The notes: generated by a model from the sequence alone, not told the origin. A DNA stretch of 5,668 nt from Bacillota bacterium (GCA_023398855.1 JAEWRS010000363.1:1-5668), one strand, 5' to 3'. Shown: positions 1 to 5,667, numbered from the stretch's first letter. A program made the numbers and translations.

Positions 1-2402
1 GTCACAATCACATCATCCCCTGTTTTTACCGTCCCATTTAATATCTCTTCTGCCAGCTTATCCTCCAGGCAGTTCTGAATGGTTCGCCTTAATGGCCTTG
101 CACCGTATTTCGGATCGTATCCCTTATTGATCAGGTATTCCTTGGCTTCTTCTTCGATTGACAGAGTGATATTCATCTGCTCTGAGGTCCGCTTCATAAT
201 ATCTTTCATCATAATTGTAACAATATCTTTCATGTGAGTCTTATTTAACGGATGGAATACGATGATCTCATCAATCCTGTTTATAAATTCAGGTTTAAAC
301 AGACGCTTTACCTCTTCCATCACCCGATCCTTCATAAGCTTATAATCAGCCTTTTCATCGGCGACTGCCCCAAAACCCAGACGTTTAGGAGAGATGATAC
401 TCTCAGCCCCTGCATTAGAGGTCATGATAATAATGGTATTCTTAAAATCGATCTTCCGGCCCTGAGCATCAGTGATATGTCCGTCATCCAATACCTGAAG
501 CAAGATGTTAAACACATCAGGATGTGCCTTTTCGATCTCATCAAACAGTACTACTGAGTAAGGATTTCTGCGGACCTTTTCACTGAGCTGTCCGCCTTCA
601 TCATAGCCTACGTATCCCGGAGGAGAACCGATCATCTTGGAAACACTGTGTTTTTCCATGTATTCAGACATGTCTACCCGGATTAAAGCATTTTCCGTTC
701 CAAACATTGCCTCGGAAAGTGCTTTAGAAAGCTCGGTCTTTCCCACACCCGTGGGCCCCAAAAACAAGAAGGAGCCAATGGGACGTTTGGGATCCTTAAG
801 GCCTACTCTTCCACGGCGTATTGCCTTTGATACGGCTGTGACCGCCTCCTCCTGGCCGATCACTCTTTCATGAAGGATGTTCTCAAGATTGCGGAGGCGC
901 TCGCTCTCCCCTTCTTCTAATTTACTAACAGGAATTTTAGTCCAGCTGGATACCACATCAGCGATCTCTGCCTCATCTACGATAAGGCTCTTAGAGGTTT
1001 TTTCTTTTTGCCACCGCTCTTTGATCTTTTCTATTTTTTCCCGTTTCTTTTCCTGCTTCTTTTTAATGGTTCCTGCCTTTTCATAGGCTTCCGCTTTGAT
1101 AGCAGCTTCCTTCTGATCCTCCAGCTGCTCGATCTCAGCTTCCAGCTCCTTGATTTCAGCTGGCTCCACATATGTGGTCAGGCGCACCTTTGAGGAAGCT
1201 TCGTCAATGACATCAATGGCCTTATCAGGAAGGAAGCGGTCATTGATATACCTGGAGGACAGCTTAACAGCAGCTTTAAGGGCATCATCCGTAATAGTCA
1301 CCCTATGGTGTTCTTCGTATCGCCCCTTCAGCCCCCTTAATATACTGACAGCTGCCTCTTCTGAAGGTTCCTCCACTGTAACAGGCTGAAAACGCCGTTC
1401 TAATGCGGAATCTTTCTCAATGTATTTCCGGTACTCCTCAATAGTCGTTGCACCGATCAGCTGCAGCTCGCCCCGTGCCAGAGACGGTTTTAATATATTG
1501 GAAGCATCAATGGCACCTTCCGCACCGCCCGCACCGATGATCGTATGGATCTCATCTATGAACAAAAGAACGTCTCCATCTTCGATTACCTCTGCAATCA
1601 CCTTTTTAATTCTTTCTTCAAATTCTCCCCTGTATTTGGAGCCGGCCACCATACCGGATAAATCCAGAGTCAACAACCTTTTTCCGGCGATGGTTTCAGG
1701 AACATCGCCTTCTGATATCATCTGAGCCAGGCCTTCCACAACTGCGGTCTTACCAACTCCAGGCTCTCCGATAAGACATGGGTTGTTTTTGGTCCTGCGG
1801 CTAAGAATCTGAATCAAACGCTTGATCTCTGATTCCCTTCCAATAACAGGATCAAGCTTTCCCTTAACCGCAAGCTCTGTCAGATCCCTGCTGTAGCTGT
1901 CAAGAGTAGGAGTGCTTCCCTTTGCTTTTGGAGATTTCATGAGTTCCTCTTTATTTGCAGGAGCATCTTCTCCCATGGCTGACAATACATCGATATAAAG
2001 CTTTTGAATGCTGATCCCTAGAGTATTTAAAAGCCTGGAAGCCACACAATCATTGTCACGGATTATAGAAATAAGCAAGTGCTCCGTGCCAATCAGATTC
2101 GCTTTAAATCGTACAGCCTCCCGGTAGCTGTTTTCCAATACCCTTCTGGCACCTGGGGTATATCCCCCATCCTCTTTAAGCCGCAGCGACTGATCAGGTG
2201 CAATCAGCTGGCTGATCAGGTTTAAAACCTTATCTTCCTTAACCCCATTCTCCTCCAGAACTCTGGATGCCACGCCGCTGCCTTCTTCTAAAAGCCCAAT
2301 CAGCAGGTGTTCCGTTCCCACATAGCTGTGACCAAGACGTTCCGCCGACTGTACGGCCAGATTAATGGCCGTACGGGCTTTTGCCGTAAATCTGTCTATC
2401 AT
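1..2402 (-). CDS. clpC: ClpC, Hsp100/AAA+ unfoldase of the ClpCP protease (3' end cut by window)
   Basis: This is a two-ring AAA+ ATPase that unfolds proteins in the cytoplasm and threads them into ClpP. The frame is open from the ATG at 2402 to the window edge, giving 800 codons; the family is usually about 810-830 residues, so only a short C-terminal tail is missing. An N-domain made of two Clp repeats (about 1-145) carries the TEH motifs at 30-32 and 106-108. D1 has Walker A GEPGVGKT (212-219), pore loop KYRG (256-259) and Walker B with DEIH (283-286). A middle domain with a UVR-like coiled coil (about 410-456) follows, which is typical of ClpC rather than ClpB or ClpE. D2 has Walker A GPTGVGKT (549-556), pore loop GYVG (596-599), Walker B with D621-E622, an LGF ClpP-docking loop (675-677) and a GARPLRR sensor-2 motif. 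The start is fixed by an AGGAGG site 8 bases upstream. It lies last in the regulator-mcsA-mcsB-clpC cluster. Confidence 0.97.
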   Translation of the reverse strand, partial: MIDRFTAKARTAINLAVQSAERLGHSYVGTEHLLIGLLEEGSGVASRVLEENGVKEDKVLNLISQLIAPDQSLRLKEDGGYTPGARRVLENSYREAVRFKANLIGTEHLLISIIRDNDCVASRLLNTLGISIQKLYIDVLSAMGEDAPANKEELMKSPKAKGSTPTLDSYSRDLTELAVKGKLDPVIGRESEIKRLIQILSRRTKNNPCLIGEPGVGKTAVVEGLAQMISEGDVPETIAGKRLLTLDLSGMVAGSKYRGEFEERIKKVIAEVIEDGDVLLFIDEIHTIIGAGGAEGAIDASNILKPSLARGELQLIGATTIEEYRKYIEKDSALERRFQPVTVEEPSEEAAVSILRGLKGRYEEHHRVTITDDALKAAVKLSSRYINDRFLPDKAIDVIDEASSKVRLTTYVEPAEIKELEAEIEQLEDQKEAAIKAEAYEKAGTIKKKQEKKREKIEKIKERWQKEKTSKSLIVDEAEIADVVSSWTKIPVSKLEEGESERLRNLENILHERVIGQEEAVTAVSKAIRRGRVGLKDPKRPIGSFLFLGPTGVGKTELSKALSEAMFGTENALIRVDMSEYMEKHSVSKMIGSPPGYVGYDEGGQLSEKVRRNPYSVVLFDEIEKAHPDVFNILLQVLDDGHITDAQGRKIDFKNTIIIMTSNAGAESIISPKRLGFGAVADEKADYKLMKDRVMEEVKRLFKPEFINRIDEIIVFHPLNKTHMKDIVTIMMKDIMKRTSEQMNITLSIEEEAKEYLINKGYDPKYGARPLRRTIQNCLEDKLAEEILNGTVKTGDDVIV

Positions 2403-2410
2403 AAATGCGA

Positions 2411-2417
2411 TCCTCCT
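2411..2417 (-). promoter_or_regulatory. Strong Shine-Dalgarno of clpC
   Basis: On the minus strand the sequence AGGAGGA lies 8 bases before the clpC ATG at 2402. It is a near-perfect match to the anti-SD and the strongest ribosome binding site among the operon genes. It fixes the start codon of the truncated clpC gene. Confidence 0.85.
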
Positions 2418-2430
2418 GTTATTTTATTTA

Positions 2431-2483
2431 CGCGGACAGCGGACCAGGAACATATACTTACACATTCCTTGGCCGCTGCTGCG
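2431..2483 (-). promoter_or_regulatory. Extended imperfect hairpin in the mcsB-clpC spacer
   Basis: The 109 bases between mcsB and clpC contain an inverted repeat. AGCGG (2438-2442) pairs with CCGCT (2473-2477), CCA (2444-2446) with TGG (2470-2472), and GGAA (2447-2450) with TTCC (2465-2468). That gives 12 pairs interrupted by one unpaired base on each side, a 14-base loop, and a possible outer CGC/GCG clamp. On the minus strand it is followed by an A/T-rich stretch without a real T run, so it is not a clear terminator. It could be a processing or stability element, or an attenuator between mcsB and clpC. I see no convincing sigma-A promoter in this spacer. Confidence 0.45.
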
Positions 2484-2511
2484 ATCTGTAAGAAACCCAA
2501 AAAGAGTATTT

Positions 2512-3543
2512 CTAAAGCTCAGGTAATTCCTTCCGTACGAATTCTGCCCTGGCCCCATCCAGTTCTTCCTTGCTCAATGGACGGTCCGAAATCATCTGTA
2601 AATTCGCAGGCTGGATTCCAAGCATCAGGCGGTATACGGAAAAAACATCCTTTGTGTGGATCAAACCGTCTGCAAGTCCTGCCATAATCTGTGATAAAAA
2701 AATCATGGCATCCCTTGAGGTAAGCCTTCTGGAATATTTTAGTACCCCATAAGATTTATAAACCTCATCCTCTCTCTCCTCCCGGTGTCTTTGGAGTGAA
2801 AGCTTTCTCACCTGAAGCTCCTGGTTAGTCAATTGGATGGCTGCCTTTGAAACAGTATCCATGATCTCCCGTTCCGTCTGTCCCAATGTTTTCTGATTGG
2901 ATATTTCATAAAGTGAACCAAAGTTTTCATCCCTTTCCCCATGAACACCCCTGACAGAGGCTCCGAAGCGGCCCATATCACTGATAAGGCCCTGAAATTT
3001 TTTCCCTTGTGACAACATGGGAAGATGTACTACCACAGTTGCCCTTAAGCCGGTCCCTACATTAGTGGGGAAGGATGTGAGATACCCATACCGGTCATCA
3101 AAGGCATAGGCAAACCGTTCGTTAATATAATCATCGATCTTATTCGCCCGTTCCCAAAGCTCATCCAAATGGAGCCCCCTTTGAAGAAGCTGGATCCTTA
3201 TATGATCATCACAGTTAAGCACAATTCCCGTATCTTCGTTCCCGGAGACAAGAAGTCCCGCAGGTTTTGTATTGGAAACAGCTGCTGAATTTAATATCCG
3301 TCTTTCTCTGAGAGCTGCCCGTTCCAGTTCTTCCAGCTCACCAATCATGAAAAATCCATAATCTCTTCCTTCACTTTTGCCCAAATCCTTTAAACCAAAT
3401 TCCAGTCTGCGGACCAGCTCACCGCTTTCTTTTTCATTCATAGTGGAAGGAAACTGATACCCTTGACAGTTCCTGACCAGGCGGATCCTGCTGCTAATGA
3501 TTCCAGGCCGGCCAGTATCCTGCTGTTCAAACCATCTAAGCAT
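2512..3543 (-). CDS. mcsB: McsB-family protein-arginine kinase with altered active-site residues
   Basis: McsB is a phosphagen-kinase-fold enzyme that phosphorylates arginines on proteins and so marks them for ClpC-ClpP; it needs McsA for activity. The protein is 343 residues (346 from an alternative ATG at 3552), normal for the family. Numbered from the 3543 start, it has the nucleotide-binding SSRIRLVRN block (R19, R21, R24), HIRIQ (R116), PTNVGTGLR (R167) and VRGVHGE (R198, E203). I chose 3543 because AGGA lies 9 bases before it but only about one base before 3552, and MLRW fits usual family N-termini. Odd points: the conserved Cys before PTNVGTG is Phe158, the usual NEEDH reads NCDDH (111-114), and the C-terminal RDxxRA motif reads LDGARA (328-333). 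The reading frame is otherwise intact, so this is a diverged gene and not a pseudogene. The family assignment is firm; full kinase activity is uncertain. Confidence 0.92.
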   Translation of the reverse strand: MLRWFEQQDTGRPGIISSRIRLVRNCQGYQFPSTMNEKESGELVRRLEFGLKDLGKSEGRDYGFFMIGELEELERAALRERRILNSAAVSNTKPAGLLVSGNEDTGIVLNCDDHIRIQLLQRGLHLDELWERANKIDDYINERFAYAFDDRYGYLTSFPTNVGTGLRATVVVHLPMLSQGKKFQGLISDMGRFGASVRGVHGERDENFGSLYEISNQKTLGQTEREIMDTVSKAAIQLTNQELQVRKLSLQRHREEREDEVYKSYGVLKYSRRLTSRDAMIFLSQIMAGLADGLIHTKDVFSVYRLMLGIQPANLQMISDRPLSKEELDGARAEFVRKELPEL

Positions 3544-4141
3544 TTGTTTCATTTCCTTTCTTAAGCTCTTTTATCTTATCACGGCATACTGCTGCCAGCT
3601 CATAATCCTCAAAGCGCAAAGCCTCTTTTAATTTGGCATTCCACTGAAAGATTTCTTCATGATTTTCCATTGACTTTGGATCAGGTGTCATACCAGCAGA
3701 GCCTTCCCCCTCCTGGCCGGAACTGCCTCCCGGTCCCAAACCCGTGGACAGATGATCCGGCTTTTGATAAACCGGACTTTTCCCCGTATGGACCAGGTTT
3801 CCATGAAGCTGCTTTAAACTGTCCTCCATAAGCGGACCAAAAACACTGTAACAGTCTGCACAGCCAAACCTGCTGTCCCGTACAAACTCATCATAGCTGG
3901 TACCGCAGGATGGACAAACGATCTGATGGAGTTTATCAGGTCCCTGACTCTTGTCTTCTATTCCAAGAAGGCCGGAAAGCAGTTTTCCTAAAGGAAACTC
4001 TCCGTCAAAAATGGCTGCATAAACACCAAAATCCATCTCTTTTGCACATTGTGCGCAAAAATGATGTTCCTTTTTTGTGCCGTTTACCACTTCTGTATAT
4101 TGTATATTTGCTTCGCGAATTTTACATCTTTCACATAACAT
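3536..4141 (-). CDS. mcsA: McsA, zinc-binding UVR-domain activator of McsB
   Basis: McsA is the cytoplasmic partner that activates the McsB arginine kinase and links it to the ClpC system. The 201-residue protein has four CxxC pairs: C3/C6, C29/C32, C76/C79 and C94/C97. Two zinc sites are expected in the family. A Gly/Ser/Pro-rich, probably flexible linker runs from about 118 to 160. A UVR domain lies at about 163-196, with the typical LKEALRFEDYELAAVCRDKI pattern. The start ATG at 4141 has GGAGG 7 bases upstream. The 3' end overlaps the 5' end of mcsB by 8 bases from the preferred mcsB start (17 from the longer one), which suggests translational coupling of two proteins that work together. 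It begins 22 bases after the stop of the GntR regulator, consistent with one transcript. Confidence 0.95.
   Translation of the reverse strand: MLCERCKIREANIQYTEVVNGTKKEHHFCAQCAKEMDFGVYAAIFDGEFPLGKLLSGLLGIEDKSQGPDKLHQIVCPSCGTSYDEFVRDSRFGCADCYSVFGPLMEDSLKQLHGNLVHTGKSPVYQKPDHLSTGLGPGGSSGQEGEGSAGMTPDPKSMENHEEIFQWNAKLKEALRFEDYELAAVCRDKIKELKKGNETNA
3543..3552 (-). promoter_or_regulatory. mcsB start region inside the end of mcsA
   Basis: Two in-frame ATGs for mcsB, at 3552 and 3543, lie within the last codons of mcsA. The only SD-like sequence, AAAGGA, ends about one base before the 3552 ATG and 9 bases before the 3543 ATG. The second ATG therefore fits ribosome spacing better and gives an 8-base overlap, ATGCTTAG, with the mcsA stop. 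Confidence 0.55.
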
Positions 4142-4148
4142 ATGGAAC

Positions 4149-4153
4149 CTCCA
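4149..4153 (-). promoter_or_regulatory. Shine-Dalgarno of mcsA
   Basis: GGAGG on the minus strand lies in the 22-base gap after the regulator stop codon, 7 bases before the mcsA ATG at 4141. It supports independent initiation of mcsA within the operon. Confidence 0.75.
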
Positions 4154-4163
4154 ATCCAGTAAA

Positions 4164-4550
4164 TCACTCTTCCCTCTGACCCTTTAAAAATGACTGGAAT
4201 ATCTCGTCAACCAACTGATGAACCTCTTCATATGATACATTTTTACAGACTCCTCTGGCAAGCACAACGCTTAAATCTCTGCGCATTTCATCAAGGACCT
4301 GAATTTTATCCACGTCCAGGGATACAACGGCTCCCTTACGGCGGTCCAGCTTAACAAATCCTTCCTGTTTCAGCACGGAGTATGCCTTATTTACCGTATG
4401 CATATTAATACCTATGTTGTCGGCCATCTGGCGCACGGAAGGCAAGGGGTCACCTTCTCTTATACTTTCTGTGGCGATTCCTACGATTATCTGGTTCCGA
4501 AGCTGGATGTAAATCGCTTCATCACTGTTAAAATCAATTTGCAAGAACAT
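4164..4550 (-). CDS. GntR-family (YtrA-type) transcriptional regulator, first gene of the mcsAB-clpC operon
   Basis: This is a small 128-residue regulator. An N-terminal GntR winged helix-turn-helix spans about 8-77; it opens with an IYIQLRNQI segment, has the LPSVRQMADNIGINMHTVNKAY recognition region at about 36-57 and ends with the wing around EGFVKLDRRKGAVV. A short helical C-terminal tail (about 80-125) serves for dimerisation. There is no FadR, HutC or aminotransferase domain, so it belongs to the short YtrA type. The ATG at 4550 is preferred: a GGTGA site lies 4 bases upstream, and the family normally starts a few residues before the first helix. A longer in-frame start at 4613 lies within the predicted -35 box. 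In the Bacillus model this position is held by ctsR, an unrelated repressor. I infer that this protein represses its own operon, perhaps through the palindrome at 4571-4590. Its ligand is unknown. Confidence 0.9.
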   Translation of the reverse strand: MFLQIDFNSDEAIYIQLRNQIIVGIATESIREGDPLPSVRQMADNIGINMHTVNKAYSVLKQEGFVKLDRRKGAVVSLDVDKIQVLDEMRRDLSVVLARGVCKNVSYEEVHQLVDEIFQSFLKGQREE

Positions 4551-4570
4551 ATTTTCACCATCTTTCGTTA

Positions 4571-4590
4571 TACCTGTTATATATATGGTA
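4571..4590. promoter_or_regulatory. Candidate operator palindrome over the operon -10
   Basis: An imperfect 20-bp palindrome has outer arms TACC and GGTA around 12 A/T-rich bases; 14 of 20 positions are symmetric. It covers the -10 hexamer and the expected transcription start of the regulator-mcsA-mcsB-clpC promoter. Its place and size suit autorepression by the GntR-type protein encoded just downstream. Assignment to that protein is inference. Confidence 0.5.
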
Positions 4591-4613
4591 GCACAAAATG
4601 CTGATTTTTTCAA
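4585..4613 (-). promoter_or_regulatory. Sigma-A-type promoter of the regulator-mcsA-mcsB-clpC operon
   Basis: On the minus strand a TTGAAA -35 (4608-4613) is separated by exactly 17 bases from TACCAT (4585-4590), which matches four of six -10 positions. Transcription would start near 4578, leaving an untranslated leader of about 28 bases before the ATG at 4550. No other promoter of similar quality was seen upstream of the regulator. I found no CIRCE inverted repeat here. Confidence 0.6.
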
Positions 4614-4763
4614 TATGAAATATGGATTGGTATCAATCCCCTTATTTGACGCGGATTGTCTCCTGTCTGTTAGTCATTATATGGTCAAATGTAATCAATT
4701 ATATATGGATATTTTATGTGCACCCTGGCGACCCCTGGGTTTCATTTGCAAAACAAAAGTGGT

Positions 4764-4793
4764 GGAGGATCTCCAATGAATTTAAATTTGTGA
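4764..4793 (+). other. Five-codon micro-ORF with consensus Shine-Dalgarno (possible orphan leader peptide)
   Basis: On the plus strand GGAGG (4764-4768) lies 7 bases before an ATG at 4776 that opens the frame MNLNL and stops with TGA at 4791-4793. The intrinsic terminator hairpin starts 18 bases later. The layout resembles a leader peptide before an attenuator, but no plus-strand gene follows and no good plus-strand promoter is visible. It may well be chance. Confidence 0.2.
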
Positions 4794-4801
4794 TATACTA
4801 T

Positions 4802-4850
4802 AAAAGTCTATAACGAAAGCACCTTTATTCAGGTGCTTTCGTTACTTTTT
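4802..4850. terminator. Intrinsic terminator, probably of the upstream membrane-protein gene, possibly bidirectional
   Basis: TAACGAAAGCACCT (4811-4824) pairs perfectly with 4831-4844 to form a 14-bp stem with a six-base TTATTC loop. On the plus strand it is followed by CTTTTT; on the minus strand by TAGACTTTTA, a weaker T tract. The minus-strand membrane-protein gene stops at 4897, about 50 bases before the stem, so it is the natural client. The better T run points the other way, so a plus-strand transcript could also end here. Confidence 0.85.
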
Positions 4851-4896
4851 CATGTCTGAATCAGCTTAATTTATTATTGTATCTTTTCGTCATTCT

Positions 4897-5667
4897 TTAA
4901 TCGTCCAGATCCAGAAACTCAAAGTCATCTTCGTCCTCCGAAGTCTCCTCCTTAGAGTATTCCAGTTCCTTAATTTCCATCCCCAGGTCCTTCTTGCCCT
5001 TGGAATTTATGAGAGGCATTTCTGAGGCAGATGACAAATTACGTTCCAGGTCTTCCAGGCTCCCCTCCATAATAAAATCATCCTCTTCCACTTGTTCATT
5101 GCCAGGCTCATAATCAGGCTTGTCCCTATACTCTTCCTCATGTTCCGGCATCATCTTGTATTTGGGGATGTTGCCATCCGAATCTTCCGCTATAGAATCT
5201 CCTATATTAGTACTCTCTCTGTCAAACTCTTCTCTGGTGTATCGCTTGATCCTGCTTGAAGGGATCTCTTCCTCCGGATCAGCCCATAATCTGTCATCAG
5301 CCTTTTTTCGTCCCTTTCTCTTTTCGGAGCTGTCCCCGTCCATTCGCCCAGGGCCTGATCCGCCTCCTTTTCTTACCAAAACAATTAAAGTAATCAGGAG
5401 GCCAAGGGCAACAACGCTCACTACAATGAGAATATAAAACTGCATTCGGTAATCCTTTGTCAGATCATTGTATGTGTTGGCCATTTTCACATACTCCTCA
5501 TTAGAAACCACGGAAGCATAGTATCTCTGTATGGTCTTTTCAGAAAGATCATAGCGATAGAAATGCTTTTCACCGTTCCAGTTCATGGCATAGAACAGAC
5601 AATACTGAGGCTCAGCTTCAGAGTTTTCCACCCAGCCGGTGACTCTTACACCATCAATATCAGCCTG
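4897..5667 (-). CDS. Unrecognised single-pass membrane protein with long acidic cytoplasmic tail (5' end outside window)
   Basis: The frame is open to the right window edge, so the N-terminus is missing and 256 residues are visible. I do not recognise a named family. The first 75 or so residues form a Trp/Tyr-rich, probably beta-rich segment with VRVTGWVEN and FYAMNWNGEKHFYRYDLSEKT, which looks extracellular. A single transmembrane helix encoded at about 5371-5445 (IVVSVVALGLLITLIVLV core) is followed by a positive RK, consistent with the outside-in orientation. The rest is a low-complexity, charged, cytoplasmic tail of about 155 residues. It starts with a basic patch and becomes strongly Glu/Asp-rich, ending in DDFEFLDLDD. 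A GTG at 5631 is in frame but is probably internal, because coding continues upstream through TGW. Its stop is followed by the hairpin at 4811-4844, so it is transcribed separately from the clpC operon. No link to proteolysis is shown. Confidence 0.8.
   Translation of the reverse strand, partial: QADIDGVRVTGWVENSEAEPQYCLFYAMNWNGEKHFYRYDLSEKTIQRYYASVVSNEEYVKMANTYNDLTKDYRMQFYILIVVSVVALGLLITLIVLVRKGGGSGPGRMDGDSSEKRKGRKKADDRLWADPEEEIPSSRIKRYTREEFDRESTNIGDSIAEDSDGNIPKYKMMPEHEEEYRDKPDYEPGNEQVEEDDFIMEGSLEDLERNLSSASEMPLINSKGKKDLGMEIKELEYSKEETSEDEDDFEFLDLDD
5371..5445 (-). other. Transmembrane helix of the acidic-tailed membrane protein
   Basis: About 24 mostly aliphatic residues run from MQFYILIVV to ITLIVLV and are closed by RKGGG on the C-terminal side. 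The positive-inside rule places the acidic tail in the cytoplasm and the preceding Trp/Tyr-rich region outside. Confidence 0.8.

Larger units (their letters stand above)
4614..4896. other. Intergenic region between the membrane-protein gene and the operon promoter
   Basis: This A/T-rich stretch has no convincing gene. The plus-strand frames across 4585-4779 and 4622-4813 lack an SD, overlap the operon promoter or terminator, and resemble no family. It does hold the terminator hairpin at 4811-4844, a GC-rich patch with the direct repeat CCCTGG (4723-4728 and 4733-4738), a five-codon ORF with a strong SD on the plus strand, and isolated GTCAAA motifs. I see no tRNA, CRISPR or recognisable riboswitch. 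Confidence 0.6.

Noticed and set aside
252..1725. Several plus-strand frames of 61-101 residues opposite clpC
   Set aside because: They are antisense shadows of a highly conserved coding sequence; products are Ser/Phe/Pro-rich with no family features.
2307..2752. Plus-strand frames spanning the clpC start, the spacer and the mcsB end
   Set aside because: They lie opposite well-supported genes, have no convincing start signals and resemble no protein family.
2512..3552. mcsB as a pseudogene because of its changed catalytic residues
   Set aside because: The frame is intact and full length, all the ATP-binding arginines and the GTG loop are kept, and overlap with mcsA is maintained, so purifying selection appears to act on it.
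3910..4179. Plus-strand frame of 89 residues opposite mcsA
   Set aside because: It is the reverse of the zinc-motif coding region of mcsA, with no SD or recognisable domain.
4551..4613. Longer N-terminus for the GntR regulator starting at 4613
   Set aside because: The extra 21 residues lack family similarity and the ATG overlaps the predicted -35 box, upstream of the expected transcript start. The ATG at 4550 has an SD and fits the family.
4551..4720. CIRCE element for HrcA control of the operon
   Set aside because: No TTAGCACTC-N9-GAGTGCTAA-like inverted repeat is present near the promoter.
4585..4813. Plus-strand frames of about 63-64 residues in the intergenic region
   Set aside because: They have no SD, overlap each other, run over the minus-strand promoter or into the terminator, and have an amino-acid mix typical of translated A/T-rich noncoding DNA.
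5120..5437. Plus-strand frame of 105 residues, Ser/Leu-rich
   Set aside because: It is the complement of the Glu/Asp-rich tail and hydrophobic helix of the minus-strand gene; the composition is explained by that.
5629..5631. GTG at 5631 as the true start of the membrane-protein gene
   Set aside because: The same frame stays open to the window edge with protein-like residues (IDGVRVTGW) and there is no SD just upstream, so the gene is more likely cut by the edge.
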